Assembly: GCA_964592635.1 (NCBI GenBank)
Contig: CAZQFZ010000001.1
Coordinates: forward strand, 1-64,000
Length of the DNA: 64,000 nucleotides
Direction: 5' to 3'
Origin: VMCP01 sp964592635
GTDB taxonomy: Bacteria > Bacteroidota > Bacteroidia > NS11-12g > UBA955
A program made the position numbers and the translations under genes. The notes under the pieces were generated by a model. It saw only the letters and a program-made list of their open reading frames with translations. It was not told where the DNA came from and did no database searches. This document shows positions 1 to 8,800 of this stretch, piece after piece. Positions within the stretch are counted from its first letter, which is position 1. Every line of letters starts with the position of its first letter.

Positions 1-1272
1 GTTTGGTCATCAGTTGCTACAGTTGTTCTCATCGCTGTATCAGGTGCATTGTTTTACAATATGCCTGATACGGTAAAGATGAAAAATCAAGAAATTACAT
101 CCCTCCAAGAAATTACATCCCCAATCGATGATTCTTATTCAAAGAATTCACCGTCAACAGGAAATAACAACGCACAGAACATTAATATCCAACAAAGTGC
201 GAATCAAAATAATACGAAACAAGCTAAAGAGTCCACTTCAATCAAAAGGGCTGAACGGATTATTTCAAGCAATTCAATTAAAGGAGAAGTTCGTTTAACC
301 AACGGAGCTGAATCGAGTCAAGCATTCAACAACGAAATTCATTCAGTATCCGATAATAAATCTAGCTCAGTAGCTAAAAACAAGTTGAAATTAGCATTCC
401 ATACAGACGCCAGTGTGACATCGGCTGAAAGTGCAAATTTCGGATATTCCGAATTCCTTGATGTACCCTACTTAGGTGCACAATTAAAAGAAATCATAGT
501 TGGAGAATTTTTACAGTTGACCTTGTCGATCCCTCAACCTCAAATGCCCGTTAAGCGCAAGTTGTCACGCTGGGCTTTTGAGGTGGGATACGATATGAAT
601 CAAACGGCAATGAGCTATTCTGTGAATCCCCAGCTTGGAGAATACGTTCATAAAAATTATCTAAAACGCATCAAAGAAGGGGAAGTTGCTTTGGTGGCTC
701 CCCAATTACATACCTCATTAAGATATCAATTAAACAGGAATTGGATTGTAACTGCTGGTTTTGGATTTACACAAAATCGCACATCTCAATCTTTCGATTT
801 TAGGGACAGTGTTCCTGTTAGTGTGTCTCAAGGTTTTGAACCAGATGCATACGGGAATTATCCTATTTTTGGATATGCGGGCTTAGGTCAACGTGTGAAA
901 TACGACGGAGTGCAGGTGTTCAACATGTTTTCGATACCCATTGGAATTGTGTACGAACATCCAATAACTCGTAAATTGAAATTTACAACTGAAGCCAACT
1001 TGCGTTATAACTACGTTTCTGGAACAAACGGTTCGACATTGAATTATTACGACTTAAGTTTGCAGGAATCACAAAAAGATTTATACCGAAATTCTGTATT
1101 TTCTGCAAAATTCGGAGCTGGCGTACAAAAAGAATTGGATAGCAAGCGTTCCATTGGAATTCGGGTAAATACCCAAGGTTCATTAACACCGTTGAACCTC
1201 GAAAATTCTGCAGTTTCCAACAGAGGGTGGTCTGTTGGGTTGTCGGGTTATTATTTTTGGAGGATTTTCTAA
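1..1272 (+). CDS. Membrane-anchored outer-membrane beta-barrel-like protein, 5' end missing
   Basis: The reading frame is open from base 1, so the N-terminus lies outside the window. The first visible residues (VWSSVATVVLIAVSGALFY) form a hydrophobic transmembrane segment. A polar, Asn/Gln/Ser-rich linker of about 100 residues follows. The last 270 residues have the alternating pattern of an outer-membrane barrel-like domain, with strand-like stretches such as WAFEVGYDMNQ and WIVTAGFGFTQ and a C-terminal aromatic end (YYFWRIF). In Bacteroidota this arrangement is common in proteins encoded next to ECF sigma factors, with a cytoplasmic N-terminal part; that role is inference because the N-terminus is not visible. 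Its TAA stop overlaps the ATG of the next gene (TAATG), so the two are probably co-transcribed. Confidence 0.75.
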   Translation, partial: VWSSVATVVLIAVSGALFYNMPDTVKMKNQEITSLQEITSPIDDSYSKNSPSTGNNNAQNINIQQSANQNNTKQAKESTSIKRAERIISSNSIKGEVRLTNGAESSQAFNNEIHSVSDNKSSSVAKNKLKLAFHTDASVTSAESANFGYSEFLDVPYLGAQLKEIIVGEFLQLTLSIPQPQMPVKRKLSRWAFEVGYDMNQTAMSYSVNPQLGEYVHKNYLKRIKEGEVALVAPQLHTSLRYQLNRNWIVTAGFGFTQNRTSQSFDFRDSVPVSVSQGFEPDAYGNYPIFGYAGLGQRVKYDGVQVFNMFSIPIGIVYEHPITRKLKFTTEANLRYNYVSGTNGSTLNYYDLSLQESQKDLYRNSVFSAKFGAGVQKELDSKRSIGIRVNTQGSLTPLNLENSAVSNRGWSVGLSGYYFWRIF

Positions 1273-3773
1273 TGATGAAAAGATTGCAGAGATTTATAAA
1301 AAAATACCCTAATTTGCAGAATATGCGGAAGTTAATTCTTTTGGCAATCGGATATTTTTGTTTCTCACAGGGTCAATCTCAGGTATTGAATCCTTTGGGA
1401 TCAGGTCTGCCATTTCCGGTTGTGGCTTCCTATGCCACTGAAAAGGAATACTTTGCATTGTACGAGGACCTTAGTACTTCCGTATCAGATGATTACACAA
1501 TGGCACGTTGGAATGGTGTTTATTGGAAATATTATCCAGGATTGATGGTTCCAGCAGGCGTTGAAAGTACTCAAGGTAAATACAACTTCCATTCTATTGC
1601 GTTCTACAACAATCAAGTATATGTTGGTGGATATATAACCGAAGCCATGCAGGATGCTGATTTTCCAATGGCACATCTTTACAAATGGAATGAAACCACC
1701 AGAGAATGGGAAGCAGCCGCGGGGGTTATTGAAACGAAAAACGACGGTATTAGCTGTATGACGGTTTTTGATGGCCGTCTCATTGTAGCGGGTAAATTCT
1801 ATTCTTCGGTTGATGGAAATTGGATGGAAAATATTGCGGCTTATGATGGAAGCAAATGGCGTTATTTGGGCATGAATGAAACCAAACAAGGCGCCAATGG
1901 ATTCATTCGTAATTTGTTAGTGGCAGGAAATCGATTGTATATCGCGGGTGATTTTTCACGTTTTGCGGGAGATAATACTGGAAATATAGCTTACTACACG
2001 GCCGCAAATGGTGGCTGGGGCGGAATTGGAAGTCCTTTTAAAGGCCCGGTTTCAGAAATAGCCTCCTTCGATGGAAATATTGCTGCACTTGGTACAGACT
2101 CCTTGGGAAAGTCAGAAGTACGATTGTTCAAAGGAACTTGGTCAAAACTACCTACTTTCGACTCGTTTAGTATTGCTGATATCAAAACAATTGCTGGAAT
2201 CAATCAACAACTTTTGTTGGGCGGAACATTCGTTAAAAATAACAACGGAACTTCGCTTCTCCATTACAATCCTGCCAGCGCTTCGTATGCATTCACTGGG
2301 AATCGCTTCCAAGGACAATTTAAACTAGGCCAACGCGGAAGCGGCGCTTTTGTATGGGGAGATTATCGAGAGCTGAATACCGATATACGTTATTTTTCTT
2401 CTATTGAATTTGCTTACGGGAATTTATATGGTGATTTGTTCTTTGATAAAAATGCCAATTGTAAAAAAGATCCAGACGAGATAGGGTTGCCTTCCAACAT
2501 TTTGAGGGTGGTAAACAAAGCAAATTCTCTTTCTTATTTTGTGGTTACGGATGCATTTGGTCATTTTTCCATTGGATTACCTGAAGGCGATTACACCATT
2601 CAAAACACATCTAAGCGACACATGTACACCGTTTGTGCAGGGAATTACTCCACAAGTATCCGAAACGGAAAATATTCTTCTGTGAGCTTAGGTGAATATA
2701 TGAATCCAATTACCAAAGACCTGGAAGTGAAACTTCGTCCAGTGTATCCAGCTGAACTCAACGCTGGTGACACGTTAATGACGGTTTTGATGGTAACGAA
2801 TCACGGTGCAACCACACTCAACGGCACCACGGTGCACGTTTCTCATGCTTTGCCTTTGGCTAATTTTCATAGCATTCCAGAGGCAGATAACTACAATGGA
2901 ATTGAAGCAACCTTTGCATTGTTGGATTTAAAGCCATTTGAAACTAGAACCATTCAGCTATTTACGAAGATACCGTTCAATGCTAAATCTACTGACAATT
3001 ACGGTTTAACCGTGAAAACAGGGTCCTTATTTGCGCAAAATGATGCCTATCAAACTGACAATATAGATAGCGTTAAACTGAGTATTGGTAAGAGAGGATT
3101 TGCTAACGGATCAGTTTCAAAAATTTCTGATTTTGGAAGCAAAATAGATTATAGAACAACGAGTTGGGTGTACACTGTGGATTTTAGGAATATCGGAAGC
3201 GATGCGGTAACGCGTGCGGTTATGGTAGATACGTTGGACACTAAATTGCCACTCCAACGCGTGCTGTTAAAGTCCTTCTATCCTAATAAAGCCACTTACT
3301 CCATACAGCAAGGAAAAATTTTAGTAGTGAATTTCAACCCTGCCAATTTAAAAACTTACGAATCAAGTCCAGCACAATCCAGTGGCTGGGTTCAATACCA
3401 AATTGATTTATATGATAAATTGAGTGTTTCAACGGTAATTGATAACACGGCAATTGTAGATTTTGATTCCAAGTGGATGGGCAGATCTGATAATTGTGCG
3501 GTGAAAATCATCGATGCTAAAGTGGGGGTTAATGCTTTTTCACCGATTTCGTTGAACTTATTCCCCAATCCCAACAACGGCAATTTCCAAGTTGAGTGGT
3601 TAAAAGATGAACAAGGATTGAAATGGACTCTTTGTGGTGCTGCTGGAAACGAAGTGGAAAATGGTATTATAAATGGAACCCATTCAATATTGGATATTCA
3701 GTCGGTTAAGAGTGGAATTTATTTCTTGAAAACACCAAGTTCCTTAACGAAATTGGTAATTCTACAACCTTAA
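1272..3773 (+). CDS. Secreted multidomain protein with T9SS type A sorting domain
   Basis: The ATG at 1272 overlaps the upstream stop by one base; a later ATG at 1323 would place the start just before the signal peptide (MRKLILLAIGYFCFSQGQSQ). Residues 35-390 look like a beta-propeller built from repeated blocks with GGxF or AGxF cores (YVGGYI, IVAGKFY, IAGDFSRF, LLGGTF). Next come an SdrD-B-like module around 395-460 (GDLFFDKNANCKKDPDE) and two DUF11/DUF7619-like Ig-type modules. The end (LFPNPNNGNFQVEW ... GIYFL ... KLVIL) is a T9SS type A signal, so export through the outer membrane by T9SS is expected. The substrate is unknown. Operon with the preceding barrel protein. Confidence 0.85.
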   Translation: MMKRLQRFIKKYPNLQNMRKLILLAIGYFCFSQGQSQVLNPLGSGLPFPVVASYATEKEYFALYEDLSTSVSDDYTMARWNGVYWKYYPGLMVPAGVESTQGKYNFHSIAFYNNQVYVGGYITEAMQDADFPMAHLYKWNETTREWEAAAGVIETKNDGISCMTVFDGRLIVAGKFYSSVDGNWMENIAAYDGSKWRYLGMNETKQGANGFIRNLLVAGNRLYIAGDFSRFAGDNTGNIAYYTAANGGWGGIGSPFKGPVSEIASFDGNIAALGTDSLGKSEVRLFKGTWSKLPTFDSFSIADIKTIAGINQQLLLGGTFVKNNNGTSLLHYNPASASYAFTGNRFQGQFKLGQRGSGAFVWGDYRELNTDIRYFSSIEFAYGNLYGDLFFDKNANCKKDPDEIGLPSNILRVVNKANSLSYFVVTDAFGHFSIGLPEGDYTIQNTSKRHMYTVCAGNYSTSIRNGKYSSVSLGEYMNPITKDLEVKLRPVYPAELNAGDTLMTVLMVTNHGATTLNGTTVHVSHALPLANFHSIPEADNYNGIEATFALLDLKPFETRTIQLFTKIPFNAKSTDNYGLTVKTGSLFAQNDAYQTDNIDSVKLSIGKRGFANGSVSKISDFGSKIDYRTTSWVYTVDFRNIGSDAVTRAVMVDTLDTKLPLQRVLLKSFYPNKATYSIQQGKILVVNFNPANLKTYESSPAQSSGWVQYQIDLYDKLSVSTVIDNTAIVDFDSKWMGRSDNCAVKIIDAKVGVNAFSPISLNLFPNPNNGNFQVEWLKDEQGLKWTLCGAAGNEVENGIINGTHSILDIQSVKSGIYFLKTPSSLTKLVILQP

Positions 3774-3852
3774 TTACGAGGTTCAGAAATTCTGTACAAA
3801 GCGATTCTGCGTGTTTTAATGAAACTACTTTTTGCAGATGTATATCTATCTG

Positions 3853-4743
3853 TTAAAATTGTTCAATCCAACTAAATAAATTGAATCCAGATAGTTGAGA
3901 TTCGACTTTTAATTGCTCTCTCAGAGCATTAACAGTAAGGTTAGCCATCCGCTTCTGTTGAATCAGCAAATGCGCTTTTTCCGCCATTAGAGTTGTTTTT
4001 CTTTCGGGGGATGTATTTATTTGTGCATGTTGGTCAATAGCTTCAGACAATTCAATGATCCCTTTGGAATTTAATGCTTGTGTAGGAATTACTGGAATTT
4101 CCCAAGATTCAGAAGCCCTTGAGTGTGCTAGCTTTTTTAAGTACGAAACGAAAGCGAGTGCACCATCACGGTCTGCCTTATTTACCACAAATACATCGGC
4201 AATTTCCATTACTCCACTTTTTAAAGTTTGAATTTCATCCCCACTTTCGGGAACAGATACTACTACGGTGGTATCTGCAATTCCTGCAATTTCGACTTCG
4301 CTTTGGCCAACACCTACGGTTTCAATAAGTATTTTATCGAATGGTGCGTGTTTTAGCACTTCCACTATTTCGATAATGGCAGCAGATAATCCGCCTAAAG
4401 ATCCCCGAGAAGAAATAGAACGAATATAAACATGGGGCAACAAGAAGAGATTTTGCATACGCAATCGATCTCCCAGCAAAGAGCCGAAGTTGAACACACT
4501 CGACGGATCCACGGCCAAAATGGCGATTCGTTGATTCTGATCGGACCAATGTTGTACCAATGCATTGACTAAAGTACTTTTACCGGCACCTGGAGGGCCA
4601 GTAATCCCAATAACTTTGGTGTGCCCATTGAGTTGTTTCAGCAATTCTAAATAACCTGGGTTTTTATTTTCAACCCAACTGATGGCACGTGCTATATGCA
4701 GTTCATTTCCTTTTTTAATTTCTTCGGATAGCGGTATTAACAT
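3853..4743 (-). CDS. meaB: Methylmalonyl-CoA mutase-associated GTPase MeaB (ArgK/LAO family)
   Basis: Cytoplasmic P-loop GTPase of the G3E/MeaB family, which protects and reloads the B12-dependent methylmalonyl-CoA mutase. Visible motifs are the P-loop GPPGAGKST (residues 49-57), the family DPSS segment, the switch-like ETVGVGQSE motif and the base-specificity motif NKAD. At 296 residues it is slightly shorter than usual (about 320-330). No mutase gene is in the window, so the partner must be elsewhere. The gene is convergent with the preceding T9SS gene; only about 80 bp separate them and I see no clear hairpin there. Confidence 0.9.
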   Translation of the reverse strand: MLIPLSEEIKKGNELHIARAISWVENKNPGYLELLKQLNGHTKVIGITGPPGAGKSTLVNALVQHWSDQNQRIAILAVDPSSVFNFGSLLGDRLRMQNLFLLPHVYIRSISSRGSLGGLSAAIIEIVEVLKHAPFDKILIETVGVGQSEVEIAGIADTTVVVSVPESGDEIQTLKSGVMEIADVFVVNKADRDGALAFVSYLKKLAHSRASESWEIPVIPTQALNSKGIIELSEAIDQHAQINTSPERKTTLMAEKAHLLIQQKRMANLTVNALREQLKVESQLSGFNLFSWIEQF

Positions 4744-4852
4744 GGTGAAAGTGTTGGGTTTGTTAGTGCGGAATTGGGAGTTTTGACTATAGGAATTCGA
4801 TTATTTAAACGTTTTTTTTCTTATTTAAGTGGTTGATAGATAGGTGGTTGAT
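4744..4852. other. Intergenic gap between tsaD and meaB
   Basis: This 109-bp AT-rich gap separates the stop of tsaD from the start of meaB on the minus strand. It contains a run of eight T on the plus strand near 4810 but no convincing hairpin. Neither strand shows a clear TAnnTTTG box close to meaB, so meaB may be read through from tsaD. Confidence 0.4.
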
Positions 4853-5854
4853 TCAACTTCGAGAATAAGGCAATGCGTTATGAGAAATAAATGTTCCCGC
4901 TTCGAATAAATACTGACCTGCTTTGGCAATCATGGCAGCATTGTCTGTGCAATATTGAAAATCGGGAATATAAGCCGGGGTTTTATATTTATCGGATAAC
5001 TCAATTACCGCGGATCTTAGTGCAGTATTGGCAGAAACTCCGCCAGCAATGGAAATACTTTTTGGCTTTTTGCTGATTATGGCATTTTTGAATCGTTTAA
5101 TCAACATTTGAACGAGTGCATTTTCGTAGGAAGCACAAATATCATTTAAGTTTTCCTCAATAAAATGGGGATTCAGAGCTTTTTCATCCCTCAAAAAATA
5201 CAACAGCGAGGTTTTTACACCGGAAAAACTAAAATCAAATGGACCTACTTGAGAATCGTTGAATTGGAATCGAGTTGGATTTCCCGAGGCCGCTAATTTG
5301 GAAATAATGGGCCCACCAGGATATCCCAATCCCATGAGCTTGGATGCCTTGTCGAACGCTTCACCAACTGCATCATCGATTGTTTCACCGATGATCTCAG
5401 TGTGTGTGAAGGATTCGGCCCAAATTAATTGCGTGTGTCCCCCAGAAACCAAAAGACAAAGCATAGGAAACTGGACGTTATGATCGATAAATAGCGCTGC
5501 CACATGAGCTTGTAAGTGATTTACGCCGATAAGGGGAATGTTCCACCCCATGGAGAGTGCCTTGGCGGTATTCAAACCCACAATCAATGAACCCATCAAG
5601 CCGGGACCCTGAGTTACGGCGATGGCGGAAATTTGTTTATTCTCTATTCCAGCAGTTTTAATTGCTTGGTCAATAACTGGAATGATGTTGATTTGGTGGG
5701 CGCGTGAGGCCAATTCGGGAACAACGCCCCCAAATTTTCGATGAACGTCTTGATTAGCGGTAATGTTGGAACAAACTTTGCCGTTAATTAGCACAGCGGC
5801 GGATGTATCATCGCAACTGCTTTCAATGCCTAATATAATGGAATCGGATTGCAT
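4853..5854 (-). CDS. tsaD: tRNA N6-threonylcarbamoyladenosine transferase TsaD
   Basis: TsaD (Gcp/YgjD/Kae1) transfers the threonylcarbamoyl group to A37 of ANN-decoding tRNAs, together with TsaB and TsaE. The ASKHA-fold start ILGIESSCDDTSAAV (residues 7-21), the metal-binding NHLQAH motif with H113 and H117, VSGGHTQL and the late IAGGVSANT loop are all present. At 333 residues it has family length. I use the ATG at 5854; a TTG fifteen bases upstream is a weaker option. The gene is divergent from tamB with about 40 bp between start codons, an arrangement frequent in Bacteroidota. Confidence 0.95.
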   Translation of the reverse strand: MQSDSIILGIESSCDDTSAAVLINGKVCSNITANQDVHRKFGGVVPELASRAHQINIIPVIDQAIKTAGIENKQISAIAVTQGPGLMGSLIVGLNTAKALSMGWNIPLIGVNHLQAHVAALFIDHNVQFPMLCLLVSGGHTQLIWAESFTHTEIIGETIDDAVGEAFDKASKLMGLGYPGGPIISKLAASGNPTRFQFNDSQVGPFDFSFSGVKTSLLYFLRDEKALNPHFIEENLNDICASYENALVQMLIKRFKNAIISKKPKSISIAGGVSANTALRSAVIELSDKYKTPAYIPDFQYCTDNAAMIAKAGQYLFEAGTFISHNALPYSRS

Positions 5855-5861
5855 TGGTGGA

Positions 5862-5890
5862 TTGCCCAAATTTTGTAAATATTAACTTTG
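5862..5890 (+). promoter_or_regulatory. Candidate tamB promoter, Bacteroidota type
   Basis: TTG at 5862-5864, an 18-bp spacer and TAACTTTG at 5883-5890 match the Bacteroidota housekeeping pattern (TTG, 17-23 bp, TAnnTTTG). The -7 box ends six bases before the TTG at 5897, so the transcript would begin at or next to that codon. Confidence 0.5.
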
Positions 5891-5896
5891 ATAGGT

Positions 5897-8800
5897 TTGA
5901 AAAGACGAGGCTCAAAATTACGAAAGTTTATATTACGATCTCTGCTGATCGCAGTATTTCTTTCGAGTGTTTTGGCTGTTTTAACTCGCAACAAAATTGT
6001 ACAAACCAAAGTTACTCAGTACTTAGCAAAAGAACTGAGTAAAGAATTGGGTACAAAAATCGAAATTGGGGGCGTAGAAATTGATTTTTTAAGGAATTTT
6101 CACTTGGAATCAATTTGCGTGTACGATAAACATTCCGACACCTTATTGTATTCAAAGACCCTCGACTTTACCATACAGGACGCATCATTTTCAAAAAAAA
6201 GAATGTTGATAAGTGACCTGGATTTTTATAAACTTCTGGTCAAAATGGGCGAATATCCCGGTGAGAATAAATTAAATTACGAATTTATAGAAGAGTATTT
6301 TTCACAGGATACAGCTCCTACTACGGGAAAATCATGGGATGTATATCTATCGAATATCAACATCATTGAGTCGGAATTTTGTTATTTCTATGGCAAATCA
6401 CCATTAAAGTCGAATATTGCGGGAGAGTTTAATCCGGATTACATTCGATTCTCAAGTTTTAATGTTGAGATTCCCTACGGAGAGATTTCCGATGCTAAGG
6501 GATTTGAATTGAGAATTAAACACATGGAGGCCTTGGAACGTTCGGGTTTCCCTGTCAATTCGCTAGAAGGTCTTCTTTCTTTGAAAGGGGGAATATTAAA
6601 ATTGAATCCATTGCAATTGAAATCGGGTAATACTGAAATTTCCGGTGATTTCTCGATGGATTGGTCCAAACCCGGTAGCATCAACAATCATTACGAAGAA
6701 GTGATTTATGCTATTGGCGTAACAAAAAGCCATATACGACTTTCAGATTTGGGATATTTTATCACTTGGTTGAAAGATCATTCACTGGATCTGAATGCCA
6801 AGTTGCACCTAAAAGGACCATTGATGCATTTAAAGTCGAGAGATTGTTTCATTACTACTCCAATGGGGTCGCGTTTGAATGCTGATCTTGATATTTATGA
6901 TGTAGTTCACACCGATAATATGGTGAACGATTTGCTGTTGACAGAAAGTGTTGTCAAACAAGCCGATATTCAAACCCTATTGAAATCGGAAACATTCACT
7001 TCTTCCTTGATTCCTTTTGGGGATGCTCTTATCAACGCCTATTTTCATATGCCCATGACGTCGGTCGATTTCAAAGGCGAATGTCAGACCGCTGTAGGAA
7101 GTTACGATGGACATTTTTTCATAGATCATCGTCGATTAGATGATAGTCTGGCTTATGAAGCTCATGGATTGTTAAAGCAATTCAGCCCAGCAGCTTTTAG
7201 CCCTGACTTTGAATTCGTGCAGTTGGTTGATGCTGAAATTATTGCCAATGGATATAACTTTGATGAAACTGCACGTTCTGATTTTGAGTTCAAATTGAAT
7301 CAAGCATTGATTAATAAGCAGATGGTGAATCAGATCCGTGCTAATGGAAGATTAGATCGTGGACAATTAAATGCACAGATTCTTGCGGATGATCCCGTAT
7401 TTAAATTGAATTCAGTATTGAATTTTAATCATTTGTTTACCGATAATCCACAATGGGATTTATCCGGACGAATAAATAAAATCGATTTGATGCAGCTCGG
7501 CTTCGATACGGTGAATTTGAATTTTGGAGGAAATTACTCGGCCCACCTCAAAGGTTGGAATTTGGATCAACTCAGTGGCAATGTTCAACTTTCTGATTTC
7601 AGACTACAGCGAGGAAACGATGAGTTTCAGCTTCGTTACCAGTCGGTAAATCGTCCTAGTAATTTCTTGCTAGATTTCAATGGCGATTGGATCGACGGAA
7701 CGGTAAAAGGACCTTGGAAATTATCCAATACCAGTCAGTGGTTTCAACATTTTGCACACAATGTTGCTCCTGAACGTTTTGCCGAAACGCAAACACCATT
7801 ATTGGATTCCGTATGGTTTGATTTGTATATTCCCCAAACATCTTGGATTGAAGCGTTTATTCTTCCAGGATTGTATTTAGGTCCAGTTGGTATTCGTGGA
7901 AATTATTTCGCGCCAAAGAATATCTGTGATTTGAAAATTGGGCCTATGTCGATTGAATACGGTAGAATTTACATGGAAAGGGCATTGCTTTCTCTTCAAA
8001 AACCGACCTCCAATGGTTTATTGAAATCGAAGTTTTCAACCAATTATGTGTTGGTTGAAAATACATTATACGATACTTTAGGTGTTGCATTCGATATTAC
8101 CAATGGTGGTTATACTATTTCTACCGTTTTGCACGACAAACAAGATAGATATGGGTTGAAAATGGGTGGAAATGGTTCTATTTCTGAGAAAACTGCCAAT
8201 TTTGACTTCAAAAAAACGGTACTCAAAATTTATGACCAAACTTGGAAACTCGACGATCAAGCTAGCATTGATTTCAATGAGGATCACTGGCACCTCAATG
8301 ACTTTTTCTTGGCCGATGACCGCCATTACCTCGAGTTGAAGGGAGATATATCGAATAATACTCGCGACACTCTGAAAATAGAATTTAGTAATATTTCCCA
8401 AAAAGTGCTCAAGCCTTTTTTTCCGGAAGGAACATTCGACAGCTTGATGTTTAAGGTAAACGGAAATTTGAAAATCAGTTCTCTACTTTCGGATCTTCGT
8501 TTTATTGGTAATTTGGATGTGAATCGTTTGAAATACATGGGTTTTGATTATGGAGCATTGGGGTTATCCGTTGAAGAAACGAAAACTCCTGGACAACTCA
8601 AGGTATTTGCGAATTTCCGTAATGGACCACTTGAGCGCACCAACTTTAAAGGATTTGTGCAATTGCGAGATGGGAAACCGGCAGACTTGGATGTACTGGG
8701 TGTTATTCCAATGCAATCGAAGTTAAACATTTTACAGCCCATGCTATCTGAAATTATTACGTTTAAATCGGGAAACATAGGAGGAAATATTCGAATTACT

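Noticed and set aside
1485..1889. Minus-strand frame of 134 codons inside the T9SS gene at 1272
   Set aside because: Antisense shadow of a gene with good signal peptide and sorting domain.
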